From: Anaerolineae bacterium
Lineage (GTDB): Bacteria; Chloroflexota; Anaerolineae; Aggregatilineales; Aggregatilineaceae
Reading direction: 5' to 3'
Assembly: GCA_016930015.1 (NCBI GenBank)
Contig: JAFGHR010000079.1
Location: forward strand, 1 to 64,000
Length of the DNA: 64,000 nt
Part shown: piece by piece, positions 36,201 through 45,219 of the stretch
Layout of the letters: each line of letters begins with the position of its first letter
Numbering within the stretch: position 1 is the first letter of the stretch
Program-made: the position numbers and the translations under genes
The notes under the pieces: generated by a model
What the model was told of the DNA's origin: nothing
Databases searched by the model: none
What the model saw: only the letters and a program-made list of their open reading frames with translations

Positions 36201-38657
36201 ATGAGTGACGACAATACACAGGTGTCTTCCCCCGAATCCACAGATGTCTCCAGCCCTATATCGCCGTCTGCCATGCAACACGGTCGAGCCGTGCCGCCGT
36301 TTGTACGGTGGCTCGTGTTCTTGTGCGTGGTGGCCTTTTGCGCTGTCATCCTGACGAGTCAGCCCGCGCCCTATTCTACGATCTTGTTTGTGGTGCTGGT
36401 TGCTGCTGCCCTGTTCATTGCCTCCATTATGAACAGGCTGCGCTCGGTTCCCCTGCGCGATCTGCCATCCGAGATACTGGCCCAGGCAAAAAACACCCTG
36501 CCCGGACTATCACCTGGTGAAACAACATTAGAAGACATCTCGACCGGGGCGCAAACATCACACCGTTCCTTGTTTTTTGCCGCCGAGATCATCGTGGTGG
36601 TAGTGGCTGCGCTGCTGGCAACAACGCAGTTTGCGAATCTTGACGACACCAAAAAGCTGCCCGGTTACGAAGGTGAATGGCTGACCAGTTCGGCGCATTT
36701 TGCGGCGCAGAGTCTGCGTGATTACGGCTATATCCCGCTGTGGCAGCCCTGGCTGGAATCCGGTGAGCCGCTGATAGACGGCCCCTTTTCGTTTGTGCTC
36801 AACCCCATCAGCACCGGCCCCAGCCTGGCTTTGGGCGCCGTTAACGGCATCAAGATCAGCGTAGTCCTGACGGCTGTGTTAGCGGGCGTGGGCGGGTGGA
36901 TGCTGGGGTACGTGTTCGGCTTTGGCAGCCTGGGCCGGGTGCTGCTGGGACTGCTGATGGTCGGCAAAGGTAACATGCACGCCATGCTCGGCGCGGGGTA
37001 TTTCCAGCTTGGTGCCAGCCAGGCTTATTTCCCCTGGATCATCGCCGGGACGGTGGCCATCTTACGTAAAAAACACGCCCGCTGGCCGGTTGCGCTGACG
37101 GCGATCACATTCATGCTGCTGTTTTTGGCGGGTAATATCTGGTACACGCTGCCGATGCTGCTGTCGATGGTGGCGATCACGGTCGCGTATTCCGTGCGGT
37201 GTGATGGGCGGTGGATTGACTGGGTCGGGCTGCGGCGGCTGGTGTTTACCGGTGTGCTGACGTTGGGATTATGTGCGATAACCCTGCTGCCGTTATGGGT
37301 AAACCGGGACTATATCGGCGGGCATCCCAAAGAGATCGATGCGGGCACAGTGTCCAGCCATGCTCGTGTTGTGGAACAGTTCTTTAACGGCAGCATCAAC
37401 CTGTACAACCGGCAGGATGCGCCGGGCCCCCAGCAGTTTTATTACAGCTTCGTCATCCCGGTATGGTTTGTACTGCTGCTGGTGGCACTTTTCCCGCTGA
37501 CCTGGTCATTCCGTTATCGATTGATGCCGCGTTTATGGTTTTCAGGGCTGGCGTTGGCCGTGTTTTTTACCGTGTGGGGCACGGGTGGGCATCCGTGGAT
37601 GATCTGGCTGTATCGCCATATTCCGCTGCTGGATGAGTGGCGATTTGTCGGGCGAGCCCTGGCCGTTGCGTCGTTTTGGATCGCGGTGCTGGTTGCGCTG
37701 CTTGTGGATCGATTGTGGGTAATAATCACCAGTGCCGAGCGTATTACCGCGCTGCCAGAATCGCGGCGGCGGCTGGGTCATGGTGTCCAGTATGCGCTGG
37801 CGGCGGGATTGGTCATCCTGAGCCTGATAGCTGCACGGCAGGTGATCGCTCAGTGGCGCATTTTTGCCGGGCCAAGCAGCATCTACACCCCGGCCAATGC
37901 ACAGGTTACCGATGCGTGTATTCAGTTGATACGGCAGGAAAACCCGGACAAAGAACTGGCCATGTACCGTCATGGGTATGACGATATCTTCACGTTTATC
38001 GAAAACAAGGTCCGCATATACGATATCGAAGCGGATTATTTTCCGCGCACGCTCAAATCCACGCTGGGCGATCTGGACTTTACGACGATGCTGCCCGAAT
38101 ACGGTATGGGCTGGAACGACGTTCAGCGTGAATGGCTTGATATAAACGGCTACGAGTTGATCGAGCCGGAGCGAAAGCTGCTGTCAGAAAACGACGCCCA
38201 ATGTCACAGCCTGTACCGCAAGGCTGACGCGTTCAGTTATGCATTTTCGGTATCGGTATGGCATTTGCCGACTACAAGCTATAAGTTTGATCCAGAATCA
38301 ACCACGCCTGTTTCACGTTACGAGCGTTTGCCCGACACGATCACATTGTGGGTGCAAGACCCACCGGGATCGGTCGTGGTTGCTATTCAGGAGCGCGCCT
38401 ATCCTGGCTGGCGTGTAGAAGTGGACGGCAAACGCGCCGAGTTGGAGTCATTTGGCGGGTTGGTGGCGGTCCTGCTGGCACCGGACCAGCGCCCGCTGTC
38501 AGAACCTCACGAGATTCGCTTTTTATACCGGCCCTGGTTGCTGTATCGTGGCGCGGCGATCACGTTGAGCACAATCGGTTTGTGTATCATGTACATGCTG
38601 CGTGTCGATCGTTATCTGGGGCGATTTGTTTCGCGGCGTTTCACTCACCGCCAGTGA
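36201..38657 (+). CDS. Large multi-spanning membrane protein, GT-C/YfhO-like
   Basis: An 818-residue protein. After a short hydrophilic start come two transmembrane helices (about 35-75), a hydrophilic loop (about 80-120), and then roughly ten more helices between 125 and 570. The C-terminal soluble domain (about 590-790) is beta-rich and contains ERAYPGWRVEVDGKRAELESFGG-type features of YfhO-like proteins; a last helix ends the protein. The architecture is that of GT-C membrane glycosyltransferases that use polyprenyl-linked sugars, but no catalytic motif can be assigned with confidence. It overlaps the convergent sugar-phosphate transferase gene by 17 bases. Confidence 0.78.
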   Translation: MSDDNTQVSSPESTDVSSPISPSAMQHGRAVPPFVRWLVFLCVVAFCAVILTSQPAPYSTILFVVLVAAALFIASIMNRLRSVPLRDLPSEILAQAKNTLPGLSPGETTLEDISTGAQTSHRSLFFAAEIIVVVVAALLATTQFANLDDTKKLPGYEGEWLTSSAHFAAQSLRDYGYIPLWQPWLESGEPLIDGPFSFVLNPISTGPSLALGAVNGIKISVVLTAVLAGVGGWMLGYVFGFGSLGRVLLGLLMVGKGNMHAMLGAGYFQLGASQAYFPWIIAGTVAILRKKHARWPVALTAITFMLLFLAGNIWYTLPMLLSMVAITVAYSVRCDGRWIDWVGLRRLVFTGVLTLGLCAITLLPLWVNRDYIGGHPKEIDAGTVSSHARVVEQFFNGSINLYNRQDAPGPQQFYYSFVIPVWFVLLLVALFPLTWSFRYRLMPRLWFSGLALAVFFTVWGTGGHPWMIWLYRHIPLLDEWRFVGRALAVASFWIAVLVALLVDRLWVIITSAERITALPESRRRLGHGVQYALAAGLVILSLIAARQVIAQWRIFAGPSSIYTPANAQVTDACIQLIRQENPDKELAMYRHGYDDIFTFIENKVRIYDIEADYFPRTLKSTLGDLDFTTMLPEYGMGWNDVQREWLDINGYELIEPERKLLSENDAQCHSLYRKADAFSYAFSVSVWHLPTTSYKFDPESTTPVSRYERLPDTITLWVQDPPGSVVVAIQERAYPGWRVEVDGKRAELESFGGLVAVLLAPDQRPLSEPHEIRFLYRPWLLYRGAAITLSTIGLCIMYMLRVDRYLGRFVSRRFTHRQ

Positions 38658-39255
38658 GTGCTGCTCGGCTCGTTTTACCAGAAAAAACCGTCCGGCAAAT
38701 GATCCTGATATCCTGCCAAAGTGTTGCATGTTGGACGTATTCGAGATCGATAGCCAGTTTGGCGGGCATGATCTCGTTTATGTAACGTGTTTCCCAATCC
38801 AGGCCGGTCAATAAGGCTGCTTCATGGCGATATTCGAGTGCCGCCAGGCCGGTGATACCTGGGCGAACATTCAGCACTTCACGTTGTTCGGGTGTATACA
38901 GGGCCACGTAACGTGGGTCTTCGGGTCGGGGTCCGACCAAACTCATCTCGCCCCGCAGAACGTTAAAAAGCTGGGGTAGCTCGTCCAGTCTGGTAGGGCG
39001 CAGCATGCGGCCTACAGGTGTGATGCGCTGATCGTTCGCCAGCGTAATACCCGGCCCCTTGCGATCAGCATCGACGACCATGGAGCGAAACTTGTACAGA
39101 TAAAACTCATGTCCGAAACGGCCCACCCGCCGGGCACGGTACAGAACAGGTCCAGGTGAACCAGACCGGATGAACAGGGCGATTGTTAGCAGGAGTGGTG
39201 ATAGTAAAACAAGCCCTACCGCGCTTATCACAACGTCAAAACCACGCTTGAGCAT
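38641..39255 (-). CDS. Polyprenyl-phosphate sugar-1-phosphate transferase (initiating)
   Basis: A 204-residue bacterial sugar transferase of the short form (catalytic domain only, without the N-terminal membrane region of WcaJ). It starts with KRGFDVVISAVGL and one membrane helix. The motifs YLYKFRSM, RPTRLDELPQLFNVLRGEMS and LVGPRPEDP match the family. It transfers a sugar phosphate from a nucleotide sugar to undecaprenyl phosphate, the first step of exopolysaccharide or glycan assembly. It lies 25 bases downstream of selD on the same strand. Confidence 0.93.
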   Translation of the reverse strand: MLKRGFDVVISAVGLVLLSPLLLTIALFIRSGSPGPVLYRARRVGRFGHEFYLYKFRSMVVDADRKGPGITLANDQRITPVGRMLRPTRLDELPQLFNVLRGEMSLVGPRPEDPRYVALYTPEQREVLNVRPGITGLAALEYRHEAALLTGLDWETRYINEIMPAKLAIDLEYVQHATLWQDIRIICRTVFSGKTSRAALTGGE

Positions 39256-39280
39256 GGCTCATCTACTTCTCCGTAGTGAG

Positions 39281-40339
39281 TTATGGCGTAACGATAATAT
39301 TGCAGTCTTCTCGTTCACCCGCAACACCGACTTGCCAGCAGGAGGCACCCCGCGAGTCCATCTCTGACACGAATATATCCTGCCGGTCCGCCGGTACCGC
39401 GATCAACAGGCCGCCGCTTGTCTGCGCATCGAACAACAACATTCGCGCCTCTTGTGTGATCGTGTCTTCAAAGCGGATAGCCTTTCCGTAGGTTTCAGCG
39501 TTGGCCACTGACCCACCGGGGAACAACCATTCTTTTGCATAGTCTTCAGCGCCGGGCAGCAAGGGGAATCGGCTGTATTCAACGTGGAGCGTAACGTTGC
39601 TCGAAAGGGCCATTTCGGTAGCGTGACCTAAAAAGCCAAAACCGGTAATATCGGTGGCGGCAGTGGCACCGGCAGCCGCCGCCGCTTCAGCAGCATGGTG
39701 ATTTAACCGCATCATCCACCGGACAGCGTCAGCAACATGCGTTGGACCGGCCTTGTCATTCTTGGCGGCGGTGGTGATGCAGCCCGTCCCTAGCGGTTTA
39801 CTCAAGAACAGGATATCGCCAGGATGTGCGCCCCCTTTGGTCAACACCTGGTCAGGATGCGCCAGCCCAACGACGGCCAATCCTACTTTCGGTTCATCAT
39901 CTTTGATCGTGTGTCCCCCGGCAATCACGGCACCCGATTCACGTACTTTTTCTGCCATCCCTAACATGATCTGAGAAATCATATCCGGCGGAAGGTTAGA
40001 CGGCAGTGCGACGATATTGAGTGCAACCAGCGGTTTTCCACCCATGGCGTACACGTCACTTAAGGCATTTGCGGCTGCAATGGCACCGTATTGGTATGGA
40101 TCGTCAACAATGGGAGTGAAAAAGTCCGTTGTCATGATCAAAACACGGCTGTCGTCAAGTCGGTAGACGGCAGCATCGTCCGGAGAGCCTAATCCCACCA
40201 GCAGATCGGGATAGTCACCAGAGTTAAAAACAGCCTGGATAGGACGCAGCACGTGCGCCAGGGCCCCTGGGGCCAGCTTGGACGCTCAGCCTGCACTTGA
40301 TGAGAGCGCAGTCAGGCGTAGGATTTCATCACGTGTCAT
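39281..40339 (-). CDS. selD: Selenide, water dikinase, a selenoprotein (UGA at codon 18)
   Basis: SelD makes selenophosphate from selenide and ATP. The open frame from 40252 down gives a clear SelD (SPDDAAVYRLDDSRVLIMTTDFFTP-type region, YAMGGKPLVALNIV, GGHTIKDDEPKVGLAV, DITGFGFLGHATEM, DAQTSGGLLIAV) but lacks the N-terminal catalytic segment. Upstream, in frame, ATG at 40339 opens MTRDEILRLTALSSSAG, followed by TGA (40288-40286), then ASKLAPGALAHVLRP, which runs into the rest. The TGA takes the place of the catalytic Cys in the GCGCK-like motif of cysteine enzymes, so it encodes selenocysteine. AAAGG precedes the ATG by about 6 bases. Total 352 residues. The second Cys of the motif is Ser here. 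The cell must therefore have SelA, SelB and tRNA-Sec elsewhere. Confidence 0.93.
40255..40288 (-). promoter_or_regulatory. Candidate bacterial SECIS element in selD
   Basis: Fifteen bases after the UGA codon (40286-40288) the minus strand reads CCAGGGGCCCTGG (40270-40258), a 5-bp stem closed by a short GC-rich loop. Extra pairing is possible on both sides after a mismatch. The distance from the UGA and a G-containing apical loop fit bacterial SECIS elements; folding was done by eye. Confidence 0.55.
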
Positions 40340-40477
40340 ACCGTACCTTTTCGGATGGCCAGAAAACTCGTGGACAGTATGCCAGACCAGCGTCAGTTAC
40401 GCAAAAGATAATGTTACAGGCGCTGTGACGGCCTGGCCGTGAACTTTTTTTGAACTGCCCCCCCATATTTCCGTTCT

Positions 40478-40506
40478 TTGGCCTTATGCCGGTAGACCGG
40501 TATACT
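40478..40506 (+). promoter_or_regulatory. Promoter of the ruvB operon
   Basis: TTGGCC (40478-40483) and TATACT (40501-40506) are separated by exactly 17 bases and lie about 38 bases before the ruvB start. Confidence 0.6.
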
Positions 40507-40543
40507 CACCGTAGTAAACACGTTCGAAGGAGTGATCCGCTGT

Positions 40544-41569
40544 ATGCCCCAAGCAGACCGCATGGTAAGCGGTAAAACGCGTACTGAAGACCAGGTCGAC
40601 AATGCGCTTCGCCCACGCTATCTCAATGAAATAACCGGGCAAAACCGGGTTATCGAAAACCTGCGTATCTTGATTGAAGCTGCCAAAGGCAGACATGAAG
40701 CGCTGGATCATGTTCTATTTTATGGTCCACCTGGCCTGGGAAAAACAACATTAGCCCACGTTATTTCGAATGAAATGGACGTCAATATCCGGATTACTGC
40801 CGGGCCTTCGATTGAACGTGCCGGTGACCTGGCTGCCATCTTGACACACTTACGTGAAGGTGACATCCTGTTCATTGACGAAATCCATCGCCTGGGACGT
40901 GCAGTCGAAGAAGTGTTGTACCCGGCGATGGAAGATTTCGCGCTGGATATTGTGATCGGCAAAGGGCCATCGGCCAAAAACGTCCGGCTGAACCTGCCAC
41001 GCTTCACTGTAATTGGCGCCACAACACGCCTGGCGCTGCTCACAGCACCGCTGCGCACGCGTTTTGGTGCAGTCTACCGGCTGGATTTTTATGATATTAG
41101 TGCGATGGAAAAAATCGTCGAACGCGCCGCCACATTACTCAACGTGCCGATCGAACCGGACGGTGTGATGGAGATCGCCAGCCGCGCACGCGGTACGCCG
41201 CGTGTAGCGCAGCGTCTGCTCAAACGTGTACGCGACTATGCCGAAGTGCGCGCCGACGGCGTGATCACCGCTGACGTGGCCGGACAAGCGTTGGACCTGC
41301 TCGAAATTGATCCGCTGGGCCTGGATGATATCGACCGGCGTGTTTTGTTGTCCATCATCGAAAAATTCGAAGGTGGGCCAGTTGGCCTGGATACCATCGC
41401 CGCGTCGATCAGTGAAGAGGCAGATACCATCATGGATGTTTATGAACCCTATCTGCTTCAGCTTGGTTTTATCGAACGCACGCCGCGCGGACGTACTGCG
41501 ACCCGGCTCGCTTATGACCATTTGGGCATCAACGACAATCGTCCGCCGCGCCAGGCCTCTTTGTTGTGA
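40544..41569 (+). CDS. ruvB: Holliday junction branch migration ATPase RuvB
   Basis: RuvB drives branch migration of Holliday junctions with RuvA. The 341-residue protein has [16 protein letters not shown], Walker [16 protein letters not shown], Walker [20 protein letters not shown], sensor region [18 protein letters not shown], arginine-finger-like [16 protein letters not shown], and the C-terminal winged helix with [22 protein letters not shown] at 40544 is chosen over the GTG at 40532, which would overlap the Shine-Dalgarno sequence AAGGAG (40527-40532). ruvA is not adjacent. Confidence 0.96.
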   Translation: MPQADRMVSGKTRTEDQVDNALRPRYLNEITGQNRVIENLRILIEAAKGRHEALDHVLFYGPPGLGKTTLAHVISNEMDVNIRITAGPSIERAGDLAAILTHLREGDILFIDEIHRLGRAVEEVLYPAMEDFALDIVIGKGPSAKNVRLNLPRFTVIGATTRLALLTAPLRTRFGAVYRLDFYDISAMEKIVERAATLLNVPIEPDGVMEIASRARGTPRVAQRLLKRVRDYAEVRADGVITADVAGQALDLLEIDPLGLDDIDRRVLLSIIEKFEGGPVGLDTIAASISEEADTIMDVYEPYLLQLGFIERTPRGRTATRLAYDHLGINDNRPPRQASLL

Positions 41570-41587
41570 GCTATCCTGTCTAACCGG

Positions 41588-41839
41588 ATGCCGTATCGCA
41601 TGGATTTAAACATACTTGGCCGCCTGATCGTTTTCCTGGGATTGGGACTCGTTGTTCTTGGTGGAGTCCTGATGTTATTTGCGCGCGTCCCGGTCCTAAA
41701 AAACTTGGGGCATCTTCCGGGTGACATCCGGTATGAGAGCGGCAGTTTGTCCTGTTTTTTCCCCATCGTCAGCATGATCATTATCAGCATTCTGCTCTCC
41801 GTGGGGCTGAATCTGCTGCTGCGTCTACTCAATCGTTAG
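41588..41839 (+). CDS. DUF2905 small membrane protein
   Basis: An 83-residue protein with two transmembrane helices (about 9-30 and 55-78) joined by LGHLPGDIRYESGSLSCFFP, the hallmark of the DUF2905 family. Genes of this family often lie between ruvB and queA, as here. The start could also be the second ATG at 41600. Function unknown. Confidence 0.88.
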   Translation: MPYRMDLNILGRLIVFLGLGLVVLGGVLMLFARVPVLKNLGHLPGDIRYESGSLSCFFPIVSMIIISILLSVGLNLLLRLLNR

Positions 41840-41864
41840 GCACCCTGGAAACCATCAAGCCACC

Positions 41865-42971
41865 ATGCACATTTCCGACTTTGACTACCATTTGCCACCG
41901 GAATACATCGCCCAGACCCCCGCTGATCCGCGCGACTCGTCCCGCATGATGGTGATTCATCGCGACACAGGGCACATCAAACACCAGACATTTCGTGATT
42001 TTGCGGACTACGTGAATCCGGGTGATATCATCGTGCTCAACCAAACCCGTGTCATTCCGGCGCGGCTGGTCGCTCACAAAATCCCTACCGGCGGCGCGGC
42101 TGAAATCCTGCTGCTGAGGCAGATCAACAAACGGCAGTGGTTAGTCGTTGTGGGCGGAAAACGCATCAAAACCGGTATGCGGCTGGGGCTGGGGGCCGAT
42201 AGTGAAACAACACCTGAGGCGGTCGTTGTTGAGGAGCGGGGTGAAAACCGGCGTGTGATCGAGTTTTCAGAGCCGATCGAACCCTACCTTGATCAATTCG
42301 GTAAAACACCGCTGCCGCCGTATATCACCAGGCCATTAGAAGATATCAGCCGCTACCAGACCGTTTTTGCCCGCTATAACGGATCAGCCGCCGCACCCAC
42401 GGCGGGCCTTCATTTTACCGGCAATATGCTGGTAACGCTCAAACGCCGGGGCATAGAGATCGCCTTCTGTACGCTGCACATCGGCCTGGATACCTTTTCA
42501 CCGGTTCGCGAAGAGAACATCCACAACCATGTCATGCACACCGAACGCGCGATTCTGTCACCTGAAGATGCCCATCTTATCAACAACGCACGGTTGAGAG
42601 GTAACCGCATCGTGGCGATTGGCACAACCGCCGTGCGCACACTCGAAACGGCAGCTATCCGCTCAGCAGCTTATGAAACTGAGCACAACGATCCGGCCAG
42701 TGTCCGGCAAACGTTGGAAAACCTGGAAGAAAACGTGTGTCCCTGGCGGCCTGTTCTGGCCATTGACGAAGATACCGACCTGTTTATTACACCGGGATAC
42801 CGGTTTCGAGCAGTTGACATGATGTTAACTAACTTCCACCTGCCACGCTCAACACTGCTGATGCTGGTCAGTGCCTTTGTCGGGCGAGAGCGTATCCTGA
42901 ATGCTTATGAGGAAGCTGTACGGGAGGGGTATCGTTTCTACAGCCTGGGGGACTGCTGCTTGCTGGTATGA
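41865..42971 (+). CDS. queA: tRNA preQ1(34) S-adenosylmethionine ribosyltransferase-isomerase
   Basis: QueA transfers a ribosyl unit from SAM to preQ1 in tRNA, making epoxyqueuosine. The 368-residue protein has the usual start FDYHLPPEYIAQTPADPRDSSRMM, DFADYVNPGDIIVLNQTRVIPARL, PTAGLHFT, HIGLDTFSPVREENIHNHVMH, and DMMLTNFHLPRSTLLMLVSAF. The order ruvB-DUF2905-queA is conserved in many bacteria. No other queuosine gene is visible nearby. Confidence 0.96.
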   Translation: MHISDFDYHLPPEYIAQTPADPRDSSRMMVIHRDTGHIKHQTFRDFADYVNPGDIIVLNQTRVIPARLVAHKIPTGGAAEILLLRQINKRQWLVVVGGKRIKTGMRLGLGADSETTPEAVVVEERGENRRVIEFSEPIEPYLDQFGKTPLPPYITRPLEDISRYQTVFARYNGSAAAPTAGLHFTGNMLVTLKRRGIEIAFCTLHIGLDTFSPVREENIHNHVMHTERAILSPEDAHLINNARLRGNRIVAIGTTAVRTLETAAIRSAAYETEHNDPASVRQTLENLEENVCPWRPVLAIDEDTDLFITPGYRFRAVDMMLTNFHLPRSTLLMLVSAFVGRERILNAYEEAVREGYRFYSLGDCCLLV

Positions 42972-42992
42972 AAGCGGTCCGATCGCAGCAAA

Positions 42993-43226
42993 CTATGCCT
43001 TGGAAAACCAATTGAGCAGCTTTTTGACGATATTCCGCTTGTTGGCTAATAATTGCTGGTATTCCTGATTAAGGTTTTTTGTCAGGTTTTCGAGTTCTTC
43101 AACAGCCATGCGGGCACCGTTGACAAGTACCCAATTGTCACCCAGGTTGCGCAGTTCCTTCGGAGAGCGTTGATAGAGTGCTAGATAGACCTCCAGGTAC
43201 CGCGCCATTGCTTTCTCAACCCTCAT
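42993..43226 (-). CDS. Small coiled-coil hypothetical protein
   Basis: A 77-residue protein, mostly helical and heptad-like: MRVEKAMARYLEVYLALYQR, then ELENLTKNLNQEYQQLLANK, with a basic end. The ATG at 43226 has GGAGG 5 bases upstream, which supports translation; upstream codons in the same frame are probably not used. It stands alone between the convergent queA and the divergent purine phosphorylase gene. I do not recognise a family. Confidence 0.6.
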   Translation of the reverse strand: MRVEKAMARYLEVYLALYQRSPKELRNLGDNWVLVNGARMAVEELENLTKNLNQEYQQLLANKRNIVKKLLNWFSKA

Positions 43227-43507
43227 CAAGGCCTCCAACTTTACTGTGCTGTATCTGTTCGATGTAACTACCAATGTAATTATGCCTTGTTACCAGTAGT
43301 ATAATGCCAAATTGAGCCGGTATACCAGTGAATTGCGTGAATGTTGTCTGAAAATCAATTGCCACCACTTGTATTCGTGTTTCACTTATCCTTCTTCTAT
43401 TCTACATGAGAATCACAAAAGGCTACCATAGCCATCACAAGAGGTGCTAAAATACATATCCTGATCACAGTCACAGCAAAGTTGCTTCTTTAAACCGTGG
43501 AGAAATT

Positions 43508-44404
43508 ATGATGCAAGAAATCACGTTTATTCCAGAAAATCATTACCGGGAAGCCGCTGACTTTATCGAGCAGCGTACGGACAAAGCGCCAACCACCGGG
43601 CTGATCCTGGGATCAGGGTTGGGGTCGCTTGTTGAGGAAATCCAGGATGCGGATATTATTTCCACTACGAGCATTCCTCATTGGCCTCAATCAACCGTGC
43701 TGGGGCATGAAGGCCGGATCGTTATCGGGCATCTAGGTAAAAACACCGTCCTGGTCTTGCAAGGCCGCGTACATTTTTATGAAGGCTACAGCATGGCCCA
43801 GGTTACCTTGCCTATTCGCGTGATGAAGCTGTTGGGCATCAACACGGTAATTTTGACAAACGCGGCTGGCGGCCTGGACCCAGACTATAAAGCTGGCGAC
43901 ATCATGGTCATCGAAGACCATATCTTCCCGCCCGGTCTGGCAGGCCATAATCCGCTCTGTGGTCCGAATCTGGGGATGTTCGGACCGCGCTTCCCCAGCG
44001 CCATACAAACGTACAATCCTGTGTTACGCAAGCTGGCCCACCAAATCGCAGAAAAAAACGGGTTCACAATGCGTGAAGGCGTTTATGTCTCGCTGTCAGG
44101 ACCGGCATTCGAAACCCCGGCTGAAGTTCGTATGCTGCGCGCATGGGGGGGTAATGCCGTGGGTATGTCCACGGCTCCGGAAGCCCTGGTCGCCTACCAT
44201 ACCGGCATGCGCGTGTTGGGATTCTCTAGCATTACCAACAAGTCAATTGACAACACAGCGCATTATGAAGAAATCACCCACGAAGAAGTATTAAAGCTGG
44301 GCCGCCAGATCGTGCCCCGGCTCACAGCCGTTATTCGTGGTGTACTGGATACTGCACCGCCATACGATCCGGAAACCAGCGAGAATCACCCGGAAAATGG
44401 CTAG
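43508..44404 (+). CDS. Purine nucleoside phosphorylase (PNP-I)
   Basis: Trimeric-type PNP, 298 residues, which splits inosine/guanosine-type nucleosides with phosphate. GLILGSGLGSLVEEI carries the phosphate-binding Ser, then GRVHFYEGYSMAQVT, LTNAAGGLDPDYKAGDIMVI, GPAFETPAEVRMLRAWGGNA with the substrate Glu, VGMSTAPEALVA, and SITNKSIDN with the base-contacting Asn. The Asn suggests 6-oxopurines. It overlaps the following gene by 8 bases. Confidence 0.95.
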   Translation: MMQEITFIPENHYREAADFIEQRTDKAPTTGLILGSGLGSLVEEIQDADIISTTSIPHWPQSTVLGHEGRIVIGHLGKNTVLVLQGRVHFYEGYSMAQVTLPIRVMKLLGINTVILTNAAGGLDPDYKAGDIMVIEDHIFPPGLAGHNPLCGPNLGMFGPRFPSAIQTYNPVLRKLAHQIAEKNGFTMREGVYVSLSGPAFETPAEVRMLRAWGGNAVGMSTAPEALVAYHTGMRVLGFSSITNKSIDNTAHYEEITHEEVLKLGRQIVPRLTAVIRGVLDTAPPYDPETSENHPENG

Positions 44405-45203
44405 CCTTGTCTTTTTCATCGAACGTATTTCGTTCGGTTTGTACATTCTCAGCACCGGGGGTGTGCTGTGGATGGCGCTGCGACTCCACCAGGCACGCCG
44501 TGACCTGACGGTGGCCCAATTCAAGTTGGAGCGTGAACAGGCGCTTGTCCGGCAAGCTAACGCGATCACGTTTGGTGGCCTGCTGGTTGAACTGTTGATC
44601 GGAGTGTGGGCTGTCACTAATCTTGTGGCACCTACCCTCCGAGATATCCAGGTCGGTGATACAACCACTGATCCAGGCACAACCTTAGAGCGTTTTGTTA
44701 CCAGTACCCCTGCCAATAACCCCCCCGTCGCGCTGGACGCGGGCGAAGTGATCGGTGATGAACAGGTATTGTTCGCTACTCCCGTCCCTACCAATACCCC
44801 GGTAGGCACGATCATGCCCGAAGCTGAAGACATTGTCGGCTGCCCCCGTGAAAGCGCATGGCTGTTGATCCCCGGCAATGGCCAGTTGATCTTTGAAGCC
44901 ACAACCGCGACCGGCACTGCAAATATCAGCAACTTCGCGTTTTACCGGTTTGAAATCAAACTGGCGAACCAGAGCACCGAGTTCGCACCCATTGGTGGGG
45001 ATTATGTTGAGCCGGTGATAGAAGGCCCGCTAGGCGAGATTCTGCCGTTCAATTTTGCTCCGGGTGAATATCGTTTCCGGCTCACCGTCTTTGACAATAC
45101 CAACATGATGCGGGCACTGTGTGAGGTTACGATCTTCTTCAGTGAACCACCGCCAACACCTACACCGATCGGAGCCGGTGCCGAAGAAAGCTCACCGCAG
45201 TAA
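44397..45203 (+). CDS. Membrane protein with extracytoplasmic domain, unknown
   Basis: A 268-residue protein. Two transmembrane helices lie near residues 6-26 and 55-78, joined by a helical basic segment (RLHQARRDLTVAQFKLEREQ). A threonine/proline-rich spacer follows (about 85-145, with TPVPTNTPVGT), then a beta-rich domain (about 145-255) with NISNFAFYRFEIKLAN and APGEYRFRLTVFDN, resembling the Ig-like repeats of Chloroflexota surface proteins. The ATG at 44397 overlaps the phosphorylase stop. No function can be assigned. Confidence 0.75.
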   Translation: MASLVFFIERISFGLYILSTGGVLWMALRLHQARRDLTVAQFKLEREQALVRQANAITFGGLLVELLIGVWAVTNLVAPTLRDIQVGDTTTDPGTTLERFVTSTPANNPPVALDAGEVIGDEQVLFATPVPTNTPVGTIMPEAEDIVGCPRESAWLLIPGNGQLIFEATTATGTANISNFAFYRFEIKLANQSTEFAPIGGDYVEPVIEGPLGEILPFNFAPGEYRFRLTVFDNTNMMRALCEVTIFFSEPPPTPTPIGAGAEESSPQ

Positions 45204-45219
45204 ACCGGGTCAAGTGTTT

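Noticed and set aside
39281-40252. SelD starting after the TGA
   Set aside because: This start would drop the catalytic N-terminal segment; the upstream reading across the TGA matches SelD up to an ATG with a ribosome binding site.
40532-40546. GTG start for ruvB at 40532
   Set aside because: It overlaps the AAGGAG ribosome binding site; ATG at 40544 has a suitable spacing.
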